A stretch of DNA of 13,765 bases, taken from contig BDDC01000381.1 of NCBI GenBank assembly GCA_001662425.1, positions 53,243 through 67,007 on the forward strand, in the 5' to 3' direction. This document shows, one piece after another, positions 1 to 9,600 of this stretch. The position numbers were made by a program, and so were the translations under genes. The notes under the pieces are model-generated. The model was not told the origin of the DNA. It did not search any database and worked only from the letters and a program-made list of their open reading frames with translations. How positions within the stretch are numbered: the first letter of the stretch is position 1; the number at the start of each line of letters is the position of its first letter. Source of the stretch: Chlamydomonas sphaeroides (lineage: Eukaryota; Chlorophyta; Chlorophyceae; Chlamydomonadales; Chlamydomonadaceae).

Positions 1-491
1 GCCGCGTGTGCCTTGCCGGCAACCGATGCGGTGCAGGGAGGGCTGCCACGACACGGCGTGCCCGCCCCGCCACATGCGGCCCAGCCCTCTGCAAGCCCGC
101 GCCGCCTCCCCCGACCACCCACTGCATGGCCAGGCCCTCTGGAGCCGCACGCCCTCGAGGTCCCGCGCTCGTCTTCACCCACCCTTCCCCCACCACGGGA
201 GCTTCTCGCTGTCCGTCGCCGCTACACCCAACCACGCGTCCACCCTCCAAGGACGGCCTGGCGCTGCTCGCCCGGAAGCCGCTGGCGGTTGCGTACGGCC
301 ACGCCGCGTGTCTATGTGTGCCCACCCTAACCCGCCCTTCCCCCGCCTTTGCCCCCCTCCGCCCCCTCCAGGACGACCTGGTGCTGCTTACGCGCAAGCC
401 CTCCACCATTGCGTGTGGCCGCCACGTGTGTCCATGCGTGCCTCCCATAACCCGCCCTTCCCCCGCCTTTCTCCCACCCCGACCTCCCAAG
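1..491 (+). other. Upstream part of the helicase gene, probably intron with exon-edge duplicates
   Basis: This stretch is open in the frame of the first helicase exon but I see no conserved helicase sequence before 371. It contains two complete 120-bp copies (251-370 and 371-490) of a unit that begins with the start of the exon at 492. The unit continues as pyrimidine-rich, intron-like sequence. I read it mainly as intron; 1-250 shows nothing I can identify. The true 5' end of the gene must lie further upstream. Confidence 0.45.
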
Positions 492-523
492 GACGACCTG
501 GTGCTGCTCACGCGCAAGCCGCT
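251..523 (+). repeat. 120-bp tandem repeat, two full copies plus the start of exon A
   Basis: Copies begin at 251, 371 and 491 with exactly 120-bp spacing and no gaps. All three share GGACG[GA]CCTGG[CT]GCTGCT followed by C[GC]C[GC][AC]AAGCC (one or two differences per block). The first two also share the pyrimidine-rich downstream part, with CCCGCCCTTCCCCCGCCTTT identical in both. The period is 40 codons and all copies are open in the helicase frame, so upstream acceptors would keep the frame. Only the third continues into conserved helicase sequence. Confidence 0.9.
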
Positions 524-623
524 GCCGGGGGCGGCTGCGGTGGCCAAGCCGCCGCAGCCCTGCCTACTGGCGGTGGTGGAGGGCGTGACGACGGAGGAGG
601 GCGGCTGGCTGATCAGCATGCAG
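492..623 (+). CDS. Helicase exon A: barrel segment before the core
   Basis: Encodes DDLVLLTRKP, then LLAVVEGVTTEEGGWLISMQ. This matches the segment of SEN1-type helicases in which a D-[LV]-V-L-L stretch is followed by a hydrophobic strand ending in V-E-G/D. The 3' end is the donor GTGGGG at 624 after CAG, phase 0. The 5' end is uncertain: the acceptor at 490-491 is AAG, while the duplicated copy 120 bp upstream has a better CAG acceptor at 369-370 and is in frame with this exon. Confidence 0.7.
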
Positions 624-3600
624 GTGGGGGCGAGATGGGGCTGGTGTGAGGGGAGGAGCAGGTGGGGGAAGGGGCGGGGAACGTGTGTGTATGCGTGTGA
701 GGGCGTGGCGAGCGATGACGGCGACTGGCCGGTGGGCATGCAGCTGGGGGCATGGAATGGCAGGAGGAGGGGAGGGATTGTGCGGTGGCGTCGGGGAGAG
801 GGGAGAGGGGAGAAGGGAGAGGGGAAAGGGGACGAGGGCAGTCTAGCATGGGTGGAGTACAGGCGCCATTCCCCAGCCCCCGCACGCCCGCGAGCCCACC
901 GCGCACTCGGCTTCCCGTCCCAACCCGAGCGCCGAGCGCCCGACCCAGAGGGGAGGGGTTGTGCGGTGCCGCACACGCAGCGTGGGGCGTGCTGTGGACT
1001 GCTACTGCCGAAAAAGACGAACGCAGCTCACGGCTGTGCCTGCCCCTGCTCCAGCCGCGCGACCATGTTGAACCACCGCCCCATAACCACTGCCCCCGGC
1101 CAACTGCCCGCCTGCCCCTCTCTCCCCGCCGCAGGCCTTCCTCAACCCCGGCGGCGGCGGCGAGGGGCCAAGGCTGGAGGGCGTGGTGCTGCCGCAGAGC
1201 CCCTGGGTGGTGACCACCCTGCACTCGCTGGTGCAGCACTTCCGGGAGTTCACGGTGAGGGGGGTGCTGGGAAGGAGCGGGCGGCGTGCTGGTACGGCAT
1301 GGATTGTACGGCAGCGGGGTGGCAGGCGGCGGCGGTTGGCGAGGGGCGTGCGGGGGGGGGCGGGCGCCGCACGGTGTATGTGTGGGGGCGGCGAAGGGAC
1401 GTGTGGGCAGTGCCAGCGCTGGCAGCCTGCGCCGCCAAGCCCCTTGCACTGCCTGCCGCCCAGCGCACAGCCGGCGCCTCCCTGTTGCAAATGCAGCACC
1501 GCTGAGCACCGCACGCCAACGCTCACCCCCGCAGGCGCTGTGCAAGCTGCCCCGCCTGCACGACCCAACCGTCCGCTTCCTGCTCAACCCCAGCCCGCCG
1601 CCGCGGCCGCCGCCCGTCACCGCCGCCGACGGCGCCGCCGCCGCCGCCGCGGCCTGGGCGGCGGCGGCGCTGCCGCCCGGCCTCAAGTCGGGCCTGGAGG
1701 CCGCGTTCAACGACTCGCAGCGCGCCGCCATCCTGGCCGCACTCGACCCGTCGTACTTCACGCTCATACAGGTGCGGCACACCGTACATCTCCGTACATT
1801 CGTACGTCCGTACGGCACCGCACCGCACCCAATCCTGGTTTGGCCATGCCCGTGTCCTTGTAGGGACCGCCCGGCACCGGAAAGACTTCGGCCATCATGG
1901 GTGTTGTCTCGGTGCTCTTGGCTAAGCGCGACATCCAAGACTACCGCAGCGGAGGTAGCTACAGGTCCTGGGCGGGCGGAGAGCCCGACGGCGGCGGCGC
2001 CGCCGCCGCTGCCAAGCCCAGCGCCGCCCCCAAGCCTGCCAAGGCGCGCGGCAAGGCTGCGGCGGACGCGGCCCCTCTGAAAAAGTCGTCCGCGCTGCGG
2101 CGCTTTGAGGCTGCGAAGGCCGCGAAGGCCGCCGCCGCCGCCGCCGCTGCCGCTGCCGACGATAACGACGGGACCGCTGCCGACGGAGCTCCTGACCCCG
2201 CCGACCCGCCGCCGGCCAAGCAGCCCGACACCGGGGCCGCCGCCGCCGGCCCTGACGCAGCTACAACGTTCGCCGCGCGGCGGCCCGGCGGCGGCGGAGC
2301 CACCGCCGCCGCCGCCGCGCCGACGGCTCCGCAGGCGGCGCTCGACGCGTTCAACTTCGGCCAGCCTCCTCGCTGCCGGGTGCTGGTGTGCGCGCAGTCC
2401 AATGCGGCCATCGACGAGCTGCTGATGCGGCTGGCGGAGGAGGGCGTGTGGCGGCCCGACGGCGGGCGGCGGCCGCCGGCGGTGGTGCGGCTGGGCCGTG
2501 TGGAGGTGCGGCGGCGGCCGCCTGCTGGTGGCGGTGGCACTGGCGGTGGTGTGCTGTGTGTCGCGCTGGGGCCGGGAGGGCCACGTGGGCTTGGGCCGCT
2601 GCTCTGTGTCCCCAGGCTGCTCTGTGTCCCCAGGCTGCTCTGTGTCCCCAGGCTGCTTTGTGTCCCCAGGCCGCAACGACCGCGCATTGGCCGGCCCGGG
2701 GTCTCTCTGGGCCGCGAGGTCGGGGGCGGCTGTGTGCCGCCAGGGGCAGGAGCCACACCCGCGGCCCCTCCTTGCCCACCTCCCCCGGCCCCCTGGATGC
2801 GCCCTGGATGGCGCCGCTCCCTCCGCCCTTGAGCCAGCGCGCCCACCACCCCTACGCTGCACCTCCGGCCCTGGGGCCCCCTCCCCCGGCAGCGCCCCTG
2901 GGGCATCGGTGCCGGGACTATGACTTGGGGGGGCTTGGGCTCAAGCTCCCCGCACTGGCCCCCGCCCCCTGCCGCCCCCTGCCGCTCCCTGCCGCTCCCG
3001 CCACGCGCACGGCAGGGCTCCTCGGGCCCCGTGCTGGCGCTGCACGTGGAGTCGCTGGCAGAGGCGCTGGCGGGGCGGCACACCGGCACCACCAGCGCCA
3101 GGAGCGCACTGGAGGGGCAGCGCAGGTGCGAGGGGGCGGAGGCGGCGGAGGCGGCAGAGGGGCGGCGGTGGAGCGCTGGGCGGCTGGCTCAAGGAGACGT
3201 AGCCTGCAAGGCGTGGGCGGGGGTTGCAGTGCGGGGGATGCTGTGCGGGGCGCGTTGTGCATGGCCGTGCTCGCTGTCACGTGGACGCTCCCCTGGCCCC
3301 ACCCTGCTGCCCCTGGCCCCACCCTGCTGCGGGCGTCGCTCGCCTTGGGCGGCGTTCGTGCCATTGCGATTGGTGGTCTGCTACTCACACGGCAGCACAT
3401 CCTCTTGCCAACAGTTTTATGCTCTTGCCCCTGCCCTGCTGCATCCCGCTGCAGGGAGGTGTCGGACGCGCGGCGGGAGTACGAGGAGGTGCGTGCGTGG
3501 GGGTGGCAGACGGCAGACGGCATGTGCATGGCGGGAAGGGGCGGGGCGCGATGGCGGATGGTGGCTTGGTGGCGTAAGGGCACTTCGAAAGCCAGGGCGC

Positions 3601-6600
3601 TTCGGGGCAGGCCATGTGGGGTAGGGCTCTGCTGTACCTGTTCGTACGGTCTTGTCGTTGGATGTCGAGGGCATGCAGGGCCGCCCCGCGTCCCCCTCCC
3701 CGGGTCCCCACCATGCTGCTGCCTGCGTGCGTGCCCCCCACCGGCCTCGGCGGCGGTGGCAGAGCTGAGGCGCTAGCTCCCTCTCGCCCGCACTGCGCAC
3801 AGTTGTCACGACCGTATGCATGACCATGCCGTATGGTTTGGTAAAACAACTGCGTATGACGTGTCATGATTGGCCGTATGGCTTGATATAACAGCTCGGT
3901 ATGACGTGTGCGGCATCCGCAGACCTCGGCGGCGGTGGCCGAGCTGGAGCGCAGGCTGGCGCCGCCGCAGGGGCCCAAGCGGCCGCCGCCAGGGGCCGGG
4001 CCGGCCGCCAAGCGCCGGCGGCTGCGCAGCGACGACGGCGGCGGGGGCGGCGGCGAGGGCGACGACATGGAGCTGGAGTCGGAGGAGCCAGAGGTGCGGC
4101 CGATGGCTGTGGTCGGGTGGTGCACGACGTACGAGCTAGCGTATGGCCTGGGGGGCTCGCGTGAAGGGCGACGTGGGGTTGAGGGCCAAGGGCCTGGGGC
4201 CTTCTCCCTAACTTGAGCACCGGCAGGCGCTGCGCCAGCTCCACGAGCCGCATCACGGTGCCTGCAGGGCTCGCCGGAGGGCTTAGCTACAGCAAGCTGA
4301 ATTGGCGTTGTCGTTGAACGCCTGCGCTCGCAGGGCTCGCCGGAGCTGGGGCCGGGGTCGCGGCCTGCGTCGCCCTGCCGGGCCAACGGCGGCAGTGGCG
4401 GCGGCGCTGCCGACGGCGGCAGCGGTGGCGGCGACACGCTGAGCCAGCTGGCGATGTTGCGGCTGCGGCAGCAACAGCTGCTCGATCGGCTAATGGTGGG
4501 GTTCGGGGAGGGGTGCGCCTGTGGCGGAGGGCTGCAGCCAGAGACGGCTTGGTTGCAGCTGGGGGCGCCGCGTCGGCCGCTGTCTTCCGTGCGCCGCCTC
4601 AGCGTTCGGACCGGGCCTAGGTAGAGAGTCCATGCGGGGGTCGTACCGGCCGGGTGTATTGCGGATGTCTGGTGTGTCTGGAGGACAGCTGCTATGCTGC
4701 TAATTTGGTCCGAGCCAGCATCACGATCGGCCTAAGGCGTGGCCAACGCAACTGGATCGGGGTCGCAGGCTGGGCCCGCCTTCGCCCCGTGCTGTGGCCG
4801 GCGCTACAAACCCACGCCACCCTTCCCCAATCGTCCCACCAATGCCCAACGCCATCCCCTGCGATGTGTTCCAACGACTCCCCATCGTCTTCCCATTCTC
4901 CCCGTCCTGTCTCCCCCCCCAAGTACACGGAGCGCACCCAGCGGCGCGGCACCAAAGAGCTGGAGCGGCAGCGCAAGGAGCTGCGGCAGGCGAGGCCGGG
5001 TTGGGCACCAAGGCCGGGTTGGGCACCAAGGCCGGGTTTCCAAGGCGGGGTTGCCAAGGCCGGGTTGCCAAGGCCGGGTTGTCAAGGCCGGGTTGCTAAA
5101 GCCGGGTTGCCAAGGCCGGGGGCAGCTGCGCCCGGGCTGCCAAGGCCTGGGTACCAACCTGCGGGGCCGGGGCACCCTGTTGAGCGCCAGGACGTGCACA
5201 CAGCCAGATGCTACCGTCTTTCTCACGTGTACATACATGCCGCCAGCTGTCAGGGCCCTCTCCCACCCCACACCGGCATCGGCTGACGAGTTCGCTACTG
5301 CCTCGGTACGTCCCCCTGCCCACAGGCCGTGGTGCTGGCTGCCGAGGTGGTGGTCACCACACTCTCCTCCGCTGGCGGCGACCTGGCCCAGCTGTGGAAC
5401 ACCGCCTCCTCCGCCACCGCCGCAGCCGCCGCCGCCAAGGCCGGCGCCGCCAGGCCCGGCGAGGGCCCCGGCGGCAGCGGCGGCGGCGCTCCCCCGGCGA
5501 CGGCGGGCGCGCCCCGCTTCGACGGGCTCATCATCGACGAGGCGGCCCAGGCGCTGGAGCCGGCGGCGCTCATCCCCCTGCAGCTGCTGCAGCCCGGCGC
5601 CAAGGTGCGGCGATGAGCGAGGCCCCGTGGCGAGGCCCCCACACAGCGAGACCGCTCGCAAGGTCACAACGTCGCAACCTCGCAAGCCCACAAGAACCCC
5701 AAACACACACACGCGGCCGGGTGGCGTTGCTATAGTGAATGCGTTTGAGCGCGCGTCGGCGGGTGCTGCGGCGTATCGTCTCCTGCCACGACGTGTCGTC
5801 TGCAATCGCTCCAACATCAGGTGACTTATGCATCGGTACGCGGGCTGGACGGGTGGGCCACAAGTTCCCTCAAGGGCGGCGCTGGGCTTCGCTACCCGCA
5901 CGGGTGCACCTAAACGCATCCCTTCTTTCTTCCTACGCACGACCAGCGCGTCGCTAACCCGGGGCGCGACGCGTACGGGGTGGTACTCACTTTCGGCCCT
6001 AAAAGTTGAACACACGCTATCCCCCCTTCCCTCCCCCTCCCGGCCTGCCCCCAGGTCGTGCTGGTGGGCGACCCCCGACAGCTGCCGCCCACGGTGCTGT
6101 CGCGCGCCGCCGAGGCCGCCCGCCTGAGCCAGTCGCTGTTCGAGCGGCTGCAGCGGGCGGGGCTGCCCGTGGCCCTGCTCAGCCACCAGTACCGCATGCA
6201 CCCAGCCATCAGCAGGTGCGGGCGGCGCGGGGAGGGCCGTGAAAGATACGGCATGACCGAATGAGCAGCGCAAGCGCGGATCTGCCTGAGCGTGCCAAAC
6301 CCTGCACGCTCTGCGCTGCTGCTTCCCCCTGCTCTACCGGTACCCACCTCTCCCCGCCCCAGGTTCCCCTCGTCCTTCTTCTACGACAACGAGCTGCTGG
6401 ACGGCCCCACCATCACCCCCGCCTCCCGCTCCGCGCCCTGCCACGGCTGCGGCCTGCTGGGGCCGCTCACGGTGCTGGACGTGGAGGGCGGCAGGGAGCG
6501 GGCGGGAGGAGGCGGAGGGGCGGGAAGGGACAGGAAGGGAGGTGAGAGGGGGCGGGCGGGAGGAGGCGGAGGGGCGGGACGGGACAGGAAGGAAGGTGAG

Positions 6601-9600
6601 GGGGAGCGGGCGGGAGGAGGCGGAGGGGCGGGTATGGTGGAGGGACACAGCTGCGGCCGTCCCCAAGCGTCCACGGGCCCGAACCTCCCTCGCTGCCCGC
6701 CTGCCGGCGGCTGCCTCCCCTGCAGGTGGCGGCGGCGGCGGCTCGCTGCGCAATACCGCTGAGGCGGAGCTGCTAGCTGATATCTATATCAGTGAGGAGG
6801 AGGGGCAGGGGCAGGGGCAGAGAGGGGGATGCGGACTGCCACAGACTGCAGCAGAGAGCGGCTGGCAGCAGGCTCCATGTCTACCGCAACTCCGCTCCCC
6901 CGCTCATGTTGCCGCACGCCCGATCGCTCCATTGCCCTTGGCCCCGCGCCCCTCCCGTAGCCCTGCGCCTGCGCTACCCCGACTATCGTCCCACGGTGGC
7001 TGCGCTGACTCCCTACCGGGCCCAGGTGAGGGGCACCGACTGGGGGCAGAAGGACAGCCTCCCGTGTGCGTCGCAGAGGCACTCCCTGGAGCGTCGCGTG
7101 CATCTGTGCGCCTAAAACCGAAAATTACAAACTGTGAAGCATTCGGTATCGCATTACGTGGAACGGCGGGCTAACACACGTGGAGTGCGAACTTGCGTGC
7201 ACCGCGCCGTGTTGGGACTTGTCAGTTCAGCTGACTCGCGACACGAACAGCGTTAACCAGCGATGCTGATGATACACAAGCACTATATCAGCGTGACAGC
7301 GACTGGCCAGGGCGTAACGTGCTCGCTGTTAAAAGCTGTCGTCTGCAAGAAGCATGATGTCGTGCGACCAATGAGCAAGGACCTGATGCTTACTATTGCA
7401 TTGTTTATGGTGGCTGTATAGCGAAAGCTAGACGCAAGATCGCGACTTCGAAATGTCGCTACGAGGAAAGTCCGCGTGCGTCCTGCGCTGCATCAGCACC
7501 ACAGCAGCTGTTAGGTCCAGCAATTGTACTGGTAGATGCATAAACCTGAAGTATATGTGCGTCAGCCGAAGCGGGCTGGAGGGGGTCTCCAGAGGGATGC
7601 GGAGGGAGCCCTGCGATGCGCAACTACGGTCCCCTGGCAACCTTGGCCAGGTCATCCAACTCACGCCGCCCGTTTGGTAGATAAGAAGCTGACACCCCTT
7701 GGCCAACCCCACGCCCTCCACCCCATCGTTCGACTATCCACCCGTTGCAGCTTACGGCTATCCGCAACGCCCTGCGCTCTGCCGCCTCCTCCTGCGGCTT
7801 TGGTGGCCCCGGCCTGGGCGGCTCCGCGGGCCTGGAGGCAGAATACGAGGCGGGGCGGCTAGTGGTGGCCACCGTGGACGGCTTCCAGGCAGGTCCCGTA
7901 CCGCCGTACGGGCACGTGCTGTACGGCCGCCTGCTGTGTGTTGTTGTCCTGCTGTGGTCTCTATCCTCTAGGGCACACGGGCAATACGTCAGGCTCGTCT
8001 CTCCCCACCACCACCTGCAGGGCCGCGAGGCGGACGTCGTCATCTTCAGCGCCGTCCGCGCACGCCCCACCGGCCCCGGCCCCGGCGGCGGCGGCGTGGG
8101 TTTCCTGGAGGACGTCCGGCGCATGAACGTGGCCCTCACCCGCGCTCGCTGCTCCCTGCTGGTCCTGGGCCACGCACCCACGCTCGGCCGCTCGCCGCCC
8201 TGGCGCGCCCTGCTACGCCACGCGGCGGCCGAGGGCGCGCTGCTGTCGGCGCCGCCACCGCCGCTGCGGCGCGCGCTGGATCTGGGCCCTGGGCGGCTGG
8301 CGGCGGCGTACGGCATCAGCGGCGCAAAGCTGGAGGCGATGCTGGGGCCGCTGGAAGCACCCGAGCAGCAGGCAGGGCCGGGACAGGCGGTTGAGGGCGC
8401 TGGGCCAGGTGGTGGCGGCAGCGGGCCGCAGGCGCTGCAGCGGCGGCCGTCGGGGGGCGCCGCCGCTGGTCCCGGCGTCGCGGCGGCGGCGGCCGGTGGT
8501 GGCGGTGGCAATGCCGTCGGCGCCATCGGCGGTGGGCTACGGTTTGGGGTGTCTAGGGCGCGAGCAGCGGCGCAGCAGCGCGACGGCGGGTCGGAGGTCC
8601 GACCAGCGCCGCCGTCGGGGGCTGCCGCCGCGGGCCCAGCGCCGCCAGAAGGGTCGGGGCATGCCACGGCCGCTCCCGCCGCCGGGGCCTCTGGCCGCGA
8701 CCACGACGCCAGCCGCGGCCGCGACGGGGACCGGGAAGGCGGCTCGCGCGTCAGGCGCGAGAGCAGCCGCGAACGGCCGTCGCAGCAGAAGCGCGAGAGC
8801 AGCCGCGAGCGGCCGTCGCAGCGGAAGCGCGAGAGCAGCCGCGAGCGGCCGTCGCAGCGTACCGGCGGTGGGGCCGTGGGTTCCGGTGCCGAACGCAGCC
8901 AGCCGGGCTCGGGCCCGGGGCCGCCACCGGAGCTGCGCACCCTGCCGCCCGAGCGGGCCCTAGCCATGGAACCGTGGCCGCCTTGCAGCGGCCGCGAGGG
9001 CGAGCCCGGCGGCGGCCCGCACGCGCGGACGGCGGAGCAGCGCCGGCCTATTCCGGGGCGGCCGATGGAGCGGCCAGCCCGCGAAAGTGACGGCGGCGGC
9101 GAGCCGGGTCGGGCGGGGCGCGGGGAGCGGGAGACGGGCCGGGCCTCGGAGCGGCAGCAGCCCGGTGCGCCAAGCGGTGCCGTGGCCGGTCAGCCGCGGG
9201 GCCAGTCGCCGAGCGGCCGCGAGGGTGGGCCCGCGCCTGGCGCCCGCGAGAAGGCGGCGCCGCCCGTGCAGCGGGAGCGAGGGCGCCCGGTGCCGCCGCT
9301 GGGCACGGCGGGCGACCCCGCGGGCGCTCGCCCCCGCGTCGCACCCACCGCCGCCACCGAGGCCGCGCACCCGGGCTTCCCCTCCGCCAAGGTGGGGCCG
9401 CTGCACGGGGCGCAGCTGGCGCCGAGGGCCTCCGGGGCTACGGCAGCGCCCTCTGCGGCGGCACCACACGCCGCGCTGCCGGCCAGGGACCTGCCGCGGG
9501 ACGCTGCTGCCGGTGCCCCCCTGCTGGCGCGGCAGTCGTCGCTGGGCGCCCCCAGGGTACGGCTCGGCCCGGCGGCCGCCGACGGCAGCGGCGCGGCGGT

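Larger units (their letters stand above)
3489..3922 (+). other. Intron 6 (434 bp)
   Basis: GTGCGT donor, CATCCGCAG acceptor, phase 0. It contains a partial copy of the start of exon G (3745-3776) and a 45-bp tandem repeat (3828-3917) running up to the acceptor. The last 120 bases are richer in A/T than the surroundings. Confidence 0.7.

Noticed and set aside
2506..2832. Exon D extended through the open intron sequence
   Set aside because: Similarity to helicases stops at VRLGRVE and resumes at 3016. The open stretch is repeat-derived and ends in a stop.
613..2862. 749-codon open frame on the minus strand
   Set aside because: It lies opposite conserved helicase exons and introns, is made of Arg/Ala/Gly/Pro low complexity, and has no recognisable domain. 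Long antisense frames are expected in DNA this GC-rich.
4995..5114. Repeat array resembling a CRISPR array
   Set aside because: Units are contiguous without unique spacers, too short, and inside a eukaryotic intron; it is a minisatellite.
4804..6273. 489-codon open frame on the minus strand
   Set aside because: Opposite exons I-K of the helicase, which carry conserved motifs on the + strand. Its Gly-rich composition mirrors those exons and introns.
7267..7386. Possible C/D-box snoRNA (TGATGA at 7267, CTGA at 7383) in the large intron
   Set aside because: The base before the C box is not a purine, the boxes are too far apart, and no terminal stem is visible.
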